The notes under the pieces: model-generated
What the model saw: the letters and a program-made list of their open reading frames with translations, nothing else
Told to the model about the DNA's origin: nothing
The model's database searches: none
From: an uncultured Prevotellaceae bacterium
Lineage (GTDB): Bacteria; Bacteroidota; Bacteroidia; Bacteroidales; Bacteroidaceae
Reading direction: 5' to 3'
Length of the DNA: 56,417 nt
Assembly (NCBI GenBank): GCA_900313615.1
Contig: OMRP01000012.1
Location: 1 to 56,417, forward strand
Part shown: positions 40,856-50,132 of the stretch, piece by piece
Numbering within the stretch: position 1 is the stretch's first letter
How the letters are laid out: every line of letters begins with the position of its first letter
Program-made: the position numbers and the translations under genes

Positions 40856-41755
40856 TTATACACACCCGAGAATTATTCTCAACCGCAGCCAGAAGTTGTT
40901 GGAGAAATGTCCCATGGAATAGCGCTTGTCAAAGAAAAGTGACAGTCTTCGCAGCGGATTCTTTTTGTAGTAAGCCATTTTGGCCACTGCTTTCCTATGT
41001 TCATCGCTCATTTCATCGCCATGACATGAGAGCAGTTCCCTAGCAGCCCATTCGCGTTGGTGCTGGGCGAACAGTGTTCTTAATTGCTTCAGCCGCCGTT
41101 TCCATATTTCCGTAAAGGAACTTTTATAGCCTATTTGGTTATCGACATGTTGCCGGTATAAGATATGTGGTTTCGGGTCGTAAATCACGCAACCTGTAGC
41201 CGCGGCCACCTGATAGACCCAATAGTCATGTGCGAAGAGATATTTGGGCTGGTTGTTGGCTACTTTTTGTTGCAGTCCTCTGCTGAACACCATGGTGCAT
41301 CCTGCCGTGGCAGCTTTCACCATGGCAGTGTAAATATTGATGACCGGAATCTCCGAATAAACTTCTCCTACAATCTTGCCTTCTTTGTATTCATACAGGT
41401 TCGAGCAGTATAGTTTAATACAACTATCTTCCTGTTGCAACATTTTCACCGCCACGGACAGCTTATCTGGCTGCCAGATATCATCGTGGTCGCAAAATGC
41501 ATAATAGTCTGCTTCGGGGGCATGGGTCAGCAGGTGCATGAAACTCCAAGCCCACCCCATGTTTTCACCGCGATACCATGTGATGTCTCCTCTCTCTTGC
41601 CAGCTTCGGAGAATGTCGGGTGTGGCGTCGGATGAACCGTCGTCTCTTACGATAATCTTATATCTCACCCCTTCCTGTACAGTGAGTGAGCGGAGTTGCT
41701 CCTCGATATAACGTTCGCCGTTGTATGCGGAAAGTAAGATGATGACAGTTGGCAT
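40856..41755 (-). CDS. Glycosyltransferase family 2
   Basis: A 299-residue GT-A enzyme. TVIILLSAYNGERYIEEQLRSL and VRDDGSSDATPDILRSW form the nucleotide-binding start. DYYAFCDHDDIWQPDKL has the metal-binding DxD. This sub-type is often annotated as rhamnosyltransferase in capsule loci; the donor cannot be fixed from sequence. A C-terminal helix with basic residues may lie on the membrane. One base separates its start from the stop of the upstream GT4 gene, so they are co-translated. A gap of about 150 bases with a promoter follows. Confidence 0.9.
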   Translation of the reverse strand: MPTVIILLSAYNGERYIEEQLRSLTVQEGVRYKIIVRDDGSSDATPDILRSWQERGDITWYRGENMGWAWSFMHLLTHAPEADYYAFCDHDDIWQPDKLSVAVKMLQQEDSCIKLYCSNLYEYKEGKIVGEVYSEIPVINIYTAMVKAATAGCTMVFSRGLQQKVANNQPKYLFAHDYWVYQVAAATGCVIYDPKPHILYRQHVDNQIGYKSSFTEIWKRRLKQLRTLFAQHQREWAARELLSCHGDEMSDEHRKAVAKMAYYKKNPLRRLSLFFDKRYSMGHFSNNFWLRLRIILGCV

Positions 41756-41756
41756 G

Positions 41757-42923
41757 TTACTGATTGATTGAATTGATATCTTTACGTATATTGTTAAAAA
41801 ACTCGTCGAGTCGACGGTCTATTTCTTTCGACATGTATTTCTTGGCGAAATGGAAGTTGCGGGTGGCCTGTGCCCTTTTCTTTTCCGTGCTCATGGATAG
41901 GATGGCTTGAGCTATCTCCTCAGGGTGGCGTGGCCTGACAAGACACTCTTTTTCAAGCATCTCAGGAATACCGCCAATAGTGGAACCGATACATGGCATA
42001 GCCCTGCTCATTGCCTCGGCTATGCTGCGTGGCAACCCTTCCTGTAGACTGGGTTGAATGTAGATATCGCAGCGATCCATCATGTCGATGACTGTGTCGC
42101 GTGTCTGACTCCCCATGAAATGCACATTGTCGTTCAGGTGGAGCGATTCGGTGAGTTGTCGTAAATAGCGTCCTTCACCGCCACCTATGAGAAAGAGGTG
42201 CGTGTCGTGATGACGACCGATGATTTGCGGAAGGGCCTTGATTATGTCGTCCTGACACTTGAACCCCACGTCGAGGTTGCCTACGTCGAGCAGGTGAACT
42301 CTCTCAGGGTTCTTATCTATGAGGTCAAGCCGTCGTTCGAGCACTTCTTGCTGACATTCGTCGAGGTTTGAGTCGGTATAACCCAGTGTTATGCCGTTTG
42401 TGGGATAGCGGTGCTGTAGGAATTGTTCTGTCACATACCAGGCATAATCGGCATGGCGCAACGTCTTTTTCATAGCTAGATAGTGGGCGGGAGCCATTAG
42501 CTTAGCTTTCCAACTTTTGTGGTTCCACATCGAGTCCCATGGGCAGGCAACGACAAAAGCCATGTATTTCTTTCCGTTGTGGTGTGCTATTTTGCATGCC
42601 AGGTCGCCCACGGTGCTGGGCACATATCCTATGACCAAATCCACCTCTTTCACGAACCGTTCTATGCGCTCTATGTTTGGCTGTCGGTGCAGATATCTGT
42701 TGTAGATACTGCTCTCGCTGTTCAACAGGGCGATATGCTCTTCTGGGATATCCATGGTCATGTCGAGCGGTTGTGCCACCACTTTTCCCGTGAAAGGACT
42801 GCAGCACAGATATAGTTCTCCTAAGCGTTGGAAACGTTTAATGGTGGACGAAATGGCGAAATCACATGACAGCCATCCGTCGATGATGCGTAGCGCCTGC
42901 TTAGTTACTAGAAGTACTTTCAT
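41757..42923 (-). CDS. Glycosyltransferase family 4 (GT-B)
   Basis: A 388-residue enzyme beginning MKVLLVTKQALRIIDGWLSCDFA. The N-terminal acceptor half is unusual, and the C-terminal half has HLLDVGNLDVGFKCQDDIIKALPQII and the E-x7-E donor motif QPSLQEGLPRSIAEAMSRAMPCIGSTIGG. It probably adds one sugar to the repeat unit. Its ATG overlaps the stop of the beta-helix protein gene by one base (TAATG), linking that secreted protein to repeat-unit synthesis. Confidence 0.88.
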   Translation of the reverse strand: MKVLLVTKQALRIIDGWLSCDFAISSTIKRFQRLGELYLCCSPFTGKVVAQPLDMTMDIPEEHIALLNSESSIYNRYLHRQPNIERIERFVKEVDLVIGYVPSTVGDLACKIAHHNGKKYMAFVVACPWDSMWNHKSWKAKLMAPAHYLAMKKTLRHADYAWYVTEQFLQHRYPTNGITLGYTDSNLDECQQEVLERRLDLIDKNPERVHLLDVGNLDVGFKCQDDIIKALPQIIGRHHDTHLFLIGGGEGRYLRQLTESLHLNDNVHFMGSQTRDTVIDMMDRCDIYIQPSLQEGLPRSIAEAMSRAMPCIGSTIGGIPEMLEKECLVRPRHPEEIAQAILSMSTEKKRAQATRNFHFAKKYMSKEIDRRLDEFFNNIRKDINSINQ

Positions 42924-44749
42924 TACCGGCCTTCGTTATTTGTTTCTGATATCCTGAATAGTTGCTCGGATGATAAAACGTCATTCCTAGACATGTGCAA
43001 GATTCGTGCCTCGCGATAAGTGTAATTCCTGTCCCACATGTTATTGTTGATGCTTACATTCCTACATCCGTCGAACAGGAAGGCCGACCGTTGCCAAGTG
43101 TATTGAGGATATCGCTGTGTCTTTATGATTTTGTTGAACTCATAAGTGATGCCGTCAACAGCCCGAGCGTATAAGATGGGAGCATCGAACACCTTGAAGG
43201 TGTTGTTGCTTATCTTGATATTATGGTGGTAAGTCCTGCTCCGTGCTGATGAGGGTAGGTAAGAGGGCGTGATGCTGATGATAGCATTGCCCCAATTACC
43301 GTTGTTGCCGTTGCTGTTGCCCGACGAGAAACAGTTATCGAAAGTGTTACCCGTAATGGTCACATCTTCCACAGCTCCCGACTCATACCAGTTATTGGCG
43401 TCACCTTCGATGACGATAGCCGCCCCGGCGCAGGCAAAATAGTTGTTTTCTATCCTAACCTTCCCTGGGGAGGAGACCAAAATGCCACGTGCCCGGTGAC
43501 GTCGTGTGATGCGGCAGTTGCTGATTACTACGTCGGGAATCCATGTCTTACTCTCCATGAGGTCGCCAACTGAAATGTCCTGGGGCAGATAATCCTCCAA
43601 TTCCACTTCATAACGTTTCCATTCTCCTTTCGAAGGAAGCACCTTACAACTTCGCACTGTCACGGTTTGTCTTTTCTGGAACATACCTGATTTCAACGGC
43701 CATATCTCTTCACCTATAGAAACATTAACATCACGTGACTCTATCACTACAGTGCGGGCATCCTTCTTTTCTGCTATCTTAAAATATCGTCCATGGATGT
43801 TTGTAAAGTCATCACCGGCGCCACTCTGCTCACAGTTTGTCAACAAGATTTTCCCCTTGCAACTGACGAAGTGGGCATTGTCGTTGACACTGCTGAACAC
43901 CCTCCCTTTCTGCTCGTTGCATACGGCAGATGCATTGTCTAATGTGATATTCTCGGAATGTTCGAATAAAAAAGCATGGCTCAGCGAATGAAATACCTTG
44001 ATATTTTGGAACATGAGGTCTTTTGATTCCTGAACGAAGAAAGCACATTCGTAATTCCTCACATGACGTATGGCTACTATGGTTCCCTCTGCAGGTAGAG
44101 TAGGTGGAGTGCCGAAAAATCTTACCACATCTCCTTTTTGAAGTTTTGCACGCTGTTCGAAAACGTTCCCCAAGGGCGCATCGCGCGTATCGAAGACGAT
44201 TTCTTTCGTCTCCTTGTCATAGAGGTTGTTGAATTGTGACGACGGCGGCAGCTCAACTCCCTCACATTGAAACACTATCTTGTCATTCTTTATCTCATAA
44301 GGATATAGCTGAGCATCGATGTGGATGTCGACATACCTTGATGTCACTTTGCGTATTTCACCCTGCGAGATAAAAGGACGGTCCCAGTCGATAGAGAAAT
44401 TCTTGAAAGTAATAGCATTGCAATTTCTGATGACTGCGGGTCTCATGATACCATGAAAAACGAAATCACTACCTTGGCCGTCGATAGTAATACCATCCAA
44501 CCCAGTCATGTCGAATGCCGTATTCGAAAGTCTCGAGGGAAAGAAATCGTATCTGCCGCGAGGGAAGACTATCGTGATGTTCGGTTTGCCTTTTGCATGG
44601 GTGAGGGCTCTTTTCAAAGCAGTCATTGCATCCTTGCGATTGTCGGGTAATCCTCCGAATTGAGTGATAGAGACAGTCTCTTGACCGCTGACAGGAGTAC
44701 ATAGGAAAAGAAAGATGCTTAACAAAAAATAAATGCCATGGATAGCCAT
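42923..44749 (-). CDS. Secreted beta-helix protein (GH110-like)
   Basis: A 608-residue protein from ATG at 44749, signal AIHGIYFLLSIFLFLCTPVSGQ. Mature start SITQFGGLPDNRKDAMTALKRAL and VFPRGRYDFFPS are typical of right-handed beta-helix enzymes. Later coils include QNIKVFHSLSHAFLFEHSENITL, GKILLTNCEQSGAGDDFTNIHGRYFKI (with the DD motif of GH110-type alpha-galactosidases) and VRIENNYFACAGAAIVIEGD. An alpha-1,3-galactosidase-like or epimerase/lyase role on the secreted polymer is plausible. It is cotranslated with the GT4 gene and transcribed divergently from asnB. A frame extension to 45091 lies antisense to asnB and is rejected. Confidence 0.8.
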   Translation of the reverse strand: MAIHGIYFLLSIFLFLCTPVSGQETVSITQFGGLPDNRKDAMTALKRALTHAKGKPNITIVFPRGRYDFFPSRLSNTAFDMTGLDGITIDGQGSDFVFHGIMRPAVIRNCNAITFKNFSIDWDRPFISQGEIRKVTSRYVDIHIDAQLYPYEIKNDKIVFQCEGVELPPSSQFNNLYDKETKEIVFDTRDAPLGNVFEQRAKLQKGDVVRFFGTPPTLPAEGTIVAIRHVRNYECAFFVQESKDLMFQNIKVFHSLSHAFLFEHSENITLDNASAVCNEQKGRVFSSVNDNAHFVSCKGKILLTNCEQSGAGDDFTNIHGRYFKIAEKKDARTVVIESRDVNVSIGEEIWPLKSGMFQKRQTVTVRSCKVLPSKGEWKRYEVELEDYLPQDISVGDLMESKTWIPDVVISNCRITRRHRARGILVSSPGKVRIENNYFACAGAAIVIEGDANNWYESGAVEDVTITGNTFDNCFSSGNSNGNNGNWGNAIISITPSYLPSSARSRTYHHNIKISNNTFKVFDAPILYARAVDGITYEFNKIIKTQRYPQYTWQRSAFLFDGCRNVSINNNMWDRNYTYREARILHMSRNDVLSSEQLFRISETNNEGR

Positions 44750-44777
44750 TATAGATGGTTGGTGTGATTGTTTTCTG

Positions 44778-44785
44778 CAAAAATA
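44778..44785 (-). promoter_or_regulatory. -7 element of the beta-helix/GT operon
   Basis: Minus-strand TATTTTTG (CAAAAATA) followed by CAG, 28 bases upstream of the start. No clear -33. Confidence 0.5.
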
Positions 44786-44838
44786 AGAAAAAAAAGTTGA
44801 TTGAAAAATAAAAACAATGTTATTTGACAAAAAACTCG

Positions 44839-44846
44839 TAACTTTG
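44839..44846 (+). promoter_or_regulatory. -7 element of asnB
   Basis: TAACTTTG, 27 bases before the ATG. A TTTG exists at 44823-44826, but the 12-base spacer is too short, so the -33 is weak. Confidence 0.5.
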
Positions 44847-44873
44847 TGTCGTATTTCCAAAAGTTTTATATCC

Positions 44874-46754
44874 ATGTGTGCCATTTCAGGAGTTGTTTCA
44901 TACGCATCACACGTAAATCGTAAAAGTCTACAAGCTATGTCCGACCGAATGGAGCGTCGCGGCCCTGATGGTGAAGGCTTGTTCATTGATGGAAAAGTAG
45001 GTTTGGCCCATCGTCGGTTGGCTATTATTGACTTGGAAACGGGCAACCAGCCTATGTCATTGGCGAATGGCGAGGTTGTGATTGTTTTCAATGGGGAAAT
45101 TTATAATTATAAATCTTTACGCGAAGAATTGGTACAGCAAGGCTTCACCTTTCATACATCCAGTGACACGGAGGTGGTGGCTGCCGCCTATTCTTTTTAC
45201 GGACTGGAAAAGAGTCTGCTGAAATTGGAGGGAATGTTTGCTTTCGCTATATACGACAAACTTAAACAGAAAGTCTTTCTTGTGAGGGATAGGTTCGGTG
45301 TTAAACCTCTGTATTTTCAACAGGATGGCGAGCACTTCAGTTTCGCGTCAGAGTTGAAAGCTTTTGCTCCTTCCCTCAATACTCACCATTTAGATAAGAC
45401 GGCACTCAATATTTTTCTTTCAGTGGGCTACATACCTGCTCCTTACTCTATTTATGAGGAGATTCGTAAGGTGATGCCGGGCACATGGATGGAAATTTCT
45501 TGTGATGGAGAAGTGTCGGAACACCGTTATTACGATGTGAAAGAAGAAATGTCGGGACCTGCCCTTACGGATGAGAAAGAGGCATCAGAGTTGTTGCGTA
45601 ACCGACTCGCTGAAGCGGTGCGTCGGCGAATGGTAAGCGATGTGGCTGTAGGGGCGTTTCTCAGTGGTGGCATAGATTCCAGTATTGTTTGCTGTCTGAT
45701 GGCTAAGATGCAGAAAGAACCTATAAAAACATTCTCCATCGGTTTTAATGAGCGTGATTATGATGAGAGTGAGCGTGCGGAGATTGTGGCTAAGCATATA
45801 GGAGCCTATCACACAAGATTCGTGTTAAGCTACGAAGAGGCCCTTCCCATGCTCGATGAGTTGATAGCCTATTACGACGAACCGTTCGGTGACAGCTCAG
45901 CTATTCCATCTTATTATGTTGCTCGATTGGCGAGTGAGCATGTGAAGGTGGTACTTACAGGTGATTGTGCCGACGAACTATTTGCCGGTTATGAGAAATA
46001 CCTCGCCAAGTATTATGTCGACAAATACAATCATCTTCCCCAGTGGATAAGGAAAAGCATGGAGTGGGGCGTCGGGCATTGTCCTATCAACAAATATACC
46101 AACAACTTGTTGAGGAAAGCCAAAAAAGTAATTCGCAACAGCCGTTTTGACGGACTCGACTTGTACTATGCCCTCCTTTGTCTTGGTTTCGATGATGATG
46201 GTCGAAAAAGTGTGCTGTGTAACGATTTCTATCGTGACGTGAAAGGCTTTTACCGTGAGCAGTATCATTCGTTCGATGATGATGTAACTTATCTCCAACG
46301 TCAACAGCTTCTTGACGTAGGGCGGGTACTCGAAGGGCAGATGTTTCCCAAGGTAGACCGAGCCTGTATGCACGTGTCATTGGAAAACAGGGCTCCTTTC
46401 CTCGATGGGAGTATCGTGAACCTAGCTTTTCACTTGAGTGACAGTCTGAAACAGCATGGTAAAGACAAGAAATATATCCTCAAAAAAGCGTTTGCCGACA
46501 TTCTGCCGGAAGCAACAACTCATTTCTCCAAGAAAGGTTTTGGTGTGCCTGTTGACCACTGGATGCGCCATGAGTTGAAAGACGATTTGTGCAGGCTGCT
46601 TGCACCGGAGAGACTAAAACAGCAGGGTCTCTTTCAGCAGGAAACTGTTTCGCAGCTCTTGGAAGAGCATATCAGCGGCAAGGAGAATCACAAGGAGAAG
46701 CTTTGGTTCCTGTATGTCTTTCAGAAATGGTGGGACAACGCTTCTTTACATTGA
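44874..46754 (+). CDS. asnB: Asparagine synthase-like glutamine amidotransferase
   Basis: A 626-residue enzyme whose Met is followed by Cys2, the class II amidotransferase nucleophile (MCAISGVVSYA). The glutaminase domain includes RRGPDGEG, LAHRRLAIIDLETGNQPM and FNGEIYNY. The synthetase domain has the PP-loop AVGAFLSGGIDSSIV and VLTGDCADELFAGYEKY. It is the only plus-strand gene inside the exopolysaccharide locus. Such copies in glycan loci often amidate uronic acids (as proposed for WbpS) rather than make asparagine. The galacturonate genes nearby make that attractive here, but an ordinary AsnB is equally compatible with the motifs. The upstream frame extension lacks Cys2 and is rejected. 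Confidence 0.9.
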   Translation: MCAISGVVSYASHVNRKSLQAMSDRMERRGPDGEGLFIDGKVGLAHRRLAIIDLETGNQPMSLANGEVVIVFNGEIYNYKSLREELVQQGFTFHTSSDTEVVAAAYSFYGLEKSLLKLEGMFAFAIYDKLKQKVFLVRDRFGVKPLYFQQDGEHFSFASELKAFAPSLNTHHLDKTALNIFLSVGYIPAPYSIYEEIRKVMPGTWMEISCDGEVSEHRYYDVKEEMSGPALTDEKEASELLRNRLAEAVRRRMVSDVAVGAFLSGGIDSSIVCCLMAKMQKEPIKTFSIGFNERDYDESERAEIVAKHIGAYHTRFVLSYEEALPMLDELIAYYDEPFGDSSAIPSYYVARLASEHVKVVLTGDCADELFAGYEKYLAKYYVDKYNHLPQWIRKSMEWGVGHCPINKYTNNLLRKAKKVIRNSRFDGLDLYYALLCLGFDDDGRKSVLCNDFYRDVKGFYREQYHSFDDDVTYLQRQQLLDVGRVLEGQMFPKVDRACMHVSLENRAPFLDGSIVNLAFHLSDSLKQHGKDKKYILKKAFADILPEATTHFSKKGFGVPVDHWMRHELKDDLCRLLAPERLKQQGLFQQETVSQLLEEHISGKENHKEKLWFLYVFQKWWDNASLH

Positions 46755-46800
46755 TGAGAAACACTCCTTACCAATGGCATTTTCTCAACTATTGGTTTGA

Positions 46801-47979
46801 CTACTGGAAATGAATCTTGTCTTGGGTCATCGGCCACAGACAAATAAGGAACTGTGCGACAATAGGCGCACTTAATATCAGGTTGTCCTGAAAGAATTGC
46901 AAGATGAGGACGTATGAAATGTATATATACACGCATTTCCCAAAAACATTTCCATTTCGGAACAGACGATATGCCCAGCCGGAGAGTGAACCGTAGAGAA
47001 AGGCGAAGAGAGCCACTCCTTTTTGTCCGAAATCTTGGAAGAAAGGTTGGAAAATGGTGTACACATTGGTAGGAATGGGCACCCAAACGAACTCTTTCAG
47101 TTTGAGGTTAATCTCAAAATCGGCTCCAAAGCGGTTGAGGATATTGTAAAATGCGTAGAAAGTGTTGGAGCCGAACTGTCCGGACAGGTCTTCGCTTATT
47201 CTCTCGTAGGCTACTGACGGAGAGAGAATATACAGGGCGAAGAAATCGATGAATGTCATCTTGTCTTCGTCACTTACTTCGGAAGAGTCGCGTGCACTGT
47301 TCATAAGGAAGAATAGAACAACGACCACAGCTGCACCTATCGCTATGCTTCTCACCTTAATGACTTTTTTCTCGTATAACACGAAAACTGTAGCCGTCAA
47401 GAAAAAGAAAAGCATACCTTTCTCCATGATGGCAAAAGCACTCAGACCACATTCGAAATAAATGGTCAGCAGTTTCCATAGAGGGGTCTTGGGGTAATGC
47501 CAGATGGCAACAGCTAAGAGTGACATGTTGATGACACTGGAATATTTCAGTATGCCGTAATCTTGTTCGCCATATACCGCCATGATGCGCAGGTTGTAAA
47601 GCATGTCGGCAGGGTCGAACAGCATGATGGTTTGCATGATACGGTAGAGGTAGAGCGGTGTCATCACCACCGACAGAAAAAACAGCACATTGAAAACGCC
47701 TGTGTTGATATCGATGCTCGTGTCTTTTTCTTTTTTCTCATGCGCTGGAAGGGCGTAATACGTGAGAAGTGATGAGACGCAGAAAATAGGCACCCAGATG
47801 GTTACGCTGGTGAGGAACTGCGGTCCGAGGGGGTCAAGCGTCTCGTTGAAGAGGAAGAGAAAGAGTATGGCGAACCATACGGCAGCGGTAAGGAACCACG
47901 GCGAGAAGATATCGCCAATCTTCAACACGGCGAATGCCACCACAAGCACACCAAAGAATATAAGAATACCGATACTCAT
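46801..47979 (-). CDS. Polysaccharide repeat-unit polymerase (Wzy-like)
   Basis: A 392-residue inner-membrane protein with about 11-12 hydrophobic segments. It has a large loop near residues 255-330 (SEVSDEDKMTFIDFFALYILSPSVAYERISEDLSG). Low sequence conservation with this topology is typical of O-antigen/exopolysaccharide polymerases. It would join lipid-linked repeat units in the periplasm. The start ATG overlaps the stop of the second Wzz gene (ATGA). Convergent with asnB, 46 bases between ends. Confidence 0.75.
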   Translation of the reverse strand: MSIGILIFFGVLVVAFAVLKIGDIFSPWFLTAAVWFAILFLFLFNETLDPLGPQFLTSVTIWVPIFCVSSLLTYYALPAHEKKEKDTSIDINTGVFNVLFFLSVVMTPLYLYRIMQTIMLFDPADMLYNLRIMAVYGEQDYGILKYSSVINMSLLAVAIWHYPKTPLWKLLTIYFECGLSAFAIMEKGMLFFFLTATVFVLYEKKVIKVRSIAIGAAVVVVLFFLMNSARDSSEVSDEDKMTFIDFFALYILSPSVAYERISEDLSGQFGSNTFYAFYNILNRFGADFEINLKLKEFVWVPIPTNVYTIFQPFFQDFGQKGVALFAFLYGSLSGWAYRLFRNGNVFGKCVYIYISYVLILQFFQDNLILSAPIVAQFLICLWPMTQDKIHFQ

Positions 47980-48941
47980 GCCTCCTCTCCTCCTTTTAGC
48001 ATCAAGTATTTCTTGCGTAGTAGCACCACCCAGGTTGTGGTGATGAGGGCGATGGAAAGAAAGGCGAGCAGGTAGGCCAAGAAACGGGGACTGTGGACGT
48101 TGCCCAGCACCGTGACGTTCTTCACTATGGCAAAAGGCGGCGCTGGCTTGTTCACCAAGGCTTCGGCCCTAAGGTATTGCAGCGTGGCTTCGTTATAACG
48201 CTCATAGGCCTTGTCGTATTCATTCTGCAATGCTTTTTCTTCATTCGTTTCTAATGCCAAACGACTCTCGTTGTGGCTGTCGGCATATTGTACATAACGC
48301 TGTTGGGCATCGCGGTAGCGCTGTTCGGCTTGGCTCTGTAGGATGGCATAGTTCTGTTTGAGTTGAAGCGCAATCTTCTGTTGCTCACCCGTCACGAAGC
48401 GCTCCAAAGCGGTTCGCACGCTGTCGCACAGCAGAGCCGCAACCACTGGATCCTGTGCAGTGGTCTGGATGCGCAGAGTGCCGAACTTGCCGCTTACTTC
48501 GGTCTTGATACTCTCTTCAATCACACTGATGACATCCATATTCTCGTTGGAAATGAAGAGGCGCTCCCACCACGGACGACGGTAATGCTCACGTAGATAG
48601 TGCTCATAGTCGGAACCAAGACCAGCTAGTTTAATGCGTCCCATCTTTTGGGCAAAGGTACGAGAGGTGACATGGTGGCTGTACACCTCGATGTTCTTAT
48701 AGCCCATATTCAGTTTCAACGTCCCCTTCATCCAGGCTTGCATCTGACTCATACCCAAAAGCAGGTCGGTCTCTTTACTCTCGTCGGCGAGGGTGAGGCG
48801 GGCTGCATATTTTTTCGGTATGCTGATCACGGTGACCACGGCTATCACAACAGCTAAACCGCACGTAATCAAATACGTACGCCAATGACGGCGACATTCT
48901 CTGCCGGCACTCCATGACTGATGATTGCTGTTGTTGGCCAT
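47976..48941 (-). CDS. Wzz-like chain-length protein, second copy
   Basis: A 321-residue protein from ATG at 48941 (MANNSNHQSW). Two membrane helices bracket the chain: YLITCGLAVVIAVVTVISI near 22-40 and FLAYLLAFLSIALITTTWVVLL near 293-313. The periplasmic part is helical with long coiled coil (LQSQAEQRYRDAQQRYVQYA and ALQNEYDKAYERYNEATLQYL). No Wzc-type tyrosine-kinase domain. It probably sets polymer length with the first copy. The longer frame to 49067 overlaps the first Wzz and the heptamer repeat and is rejected. Confidence 0.85.
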   Translation of the reverse strand: MANNSNHQSWSAGRECRRHWRTYLITCGLAVVIAVVTVISIPKKYAARLTLADESKETDLLLGMSQMQAWMKGTLKLNMGYKNIEVYSHHVTSRTFAQKMGRIKLAGLGSDYEHYLREHYRRPWWERLFISNENMDVISVIEESIKTEVSGKFGTLRIQTTAQDPVVAALLCDSVRTALERFVTGEQQKIALQLKQNYAILQSQAEQRYRDAQQRYVQYADSHNESRLALETNEEKALQNEYDKAYERYNEATLQYLRAEALVNKPAPPFAIVKNVTVLGNVHSPRFLAYLLAFLSIALITTTWVVLLRKKYLMLKGGEEA

Positions 48942-48993
48942 GAGGTTCTTATGGTTTAGGGCATAGGGTTTGGTGCAGGTGTAACTTCGTCGC

Positions 48994-49025
48994 AGACTAT
49001 TCTCTTGCCCCTTGCTCCTTGTCAC
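48994..49025. repeat. Arm of the CTTGCYC heptamer family abutting a stop codon
   Basis: GACTATTCTCTTGCCCCTTG then CTCCTTG runs to the stop codon of the first Wzz gene (49025-49027). It matches the arm at 18985 over 24 bases although the two lie 30 kb apart. Confidence 0.75.
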
Positions 49026-50107
49026 TACACTTCTACCACTCTGAAGACTTCGCGCCGGCGTTTCCACATTAGGATGACCATACGGAGGAGGAAGCCGAGG
49101 AAGATGAACATTAGCACCCTGGAGGCTTTCGATTTGCTGCTGTGCTCGGTGGGCACGGTGGCCGACTGTATGACGGTGAAGGCCGGTGTGCGTTCTTGTA
49201 CTTTGGCCCTTGACAATTGCAGTTGCTCGGTCATCTGGGTATAGATGTTGAACTTCAACTGCATCTCGTTCTCCAAATCTTCCTGTTTCGACTTGTAGGA
49301 TTCGAGTATCACCTCTTGGTTGGCATCGCTATAGGCTGCATACTGTTGACGTGCTTGGACATATTGCTGGTGAGCTTCGTCGAAGAGTCGCTCAATGTAT
49401 GCCAGGTCGTGGCGGGCCTTGTTAGTGCGGTAGTCGGTGATGAACGACTGAAGCCGTTCCTTCACCGAGTCGGCCATGGTGGCAGCGATGAGAGGGTCGC
49501 AGTCTGTCACCTCGATGCTGATGGCACTTGTCTTCTTGTCGACAGTACAGTTGATTTTCTTTCCAATCTTTTCTGTGATGGCCATTTGGCGCTTGCTCAG
49601 TCTGAAAGGGTCTACCAATGTAGCTCCCTTACCCTGTGCATCGGCTGGTCTCGATGACAAGCTCTGGAGTAATTGCGTGAGCCACAACTTGGGATAATCA
49701 TACCATGAGGTGTGTTGCCGTTTGTCGAGATAGTCATAATAGGTGGTCTTCACTTTTTTGTCGATGGTCTCCACCTCAATGGGGAAGAGACTCACCCTAA
49801 AATCGGTGCTTTCCATCAGGTCGGGATAAATTTCGGGATAGATGGCATCTTCGCTGTTGCCGAAATTCAACTTCATGCCCACCATTGAGGCCAGCGACGA
49901 GATATTGCCCGACAGTCCGCTATTCTCCGATGATTCGGGAGCCAGCATTACGCCTGCTGTATATTCCTTTGGCGTGTCGAGCACCACGGCCACACCCAGC
50001 ACAGCTGCGATGCCACAGTAAAGCAACATCTTTTTCTTGTCGTTCTTCAGTGCCTTGAAAAAGGCGAAGACATCGAAAGCGATTTTTTTCTTCTTATATT
50101 CTTCCAT
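49025..50107 (-). CDS. Wzz-like chain-length protein, first copy
   Basis: A 360-residue protein beginning MEEYKKKKIAFDVFAFFKALKNDKKKMLLYCG. Membrane helix 1 is near residues 27-43 (LYCGIAAVLGVAVVLDTP), and helix 2 near the C-terminus (RVLMFIFLGFLLRMVILMW). The periplasmic part has KEYTAGVMLAPESS, the Wzz-type start, and long helices (YIERLFDEAHQQYVQARQQYAAYSD). A C-terminal RRREV tail is cytoplasmic, without a kinase. Tandem with a second Wzz gene. Its stop codon touches a heptamer arm. Confidence 0.88.
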   Translation of the reverse strand: MEEYKKKKIAFDVFAFFKALKNDKKKMLLYCGIAAVLGVAVVLDTPKEYTAGVMLAPESSENSGLSGNISSLASMVGMKLNFGNSEDAIYPEIYPDLMESTDFRVSLFPIEVETIDKKVKTTYYDYLDKRQHTSWYDYPKLWLTQLLQSLSSRPADAQGKGATLVDPFRLSKRQMAITEKIGKKINCTVDKKTSAISIEVTDCDPLIAATMADSVKERLQSFITDYRTNKARHDLAYIERLFDEAHQQYVQARQQYAAYSDANQEVILESYKSKQEDLENEMQLKFNIYTQMTEQLQLSRAKVQERTPAFTVIQSATVPTEHSSKSKASRVLMFIFLGFLLRMVILMWKRRREVFRVVEV

Positions 50108-50132
50108 AGGAATTGTGATTGTCGTGATTCTT

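Noticed and set aside
44750-45091. N-terminal extension of the GH110-like protein
   Set aside because: It is antisense to the asnB N-terminus, and the chosen Met starts a signal peptide.
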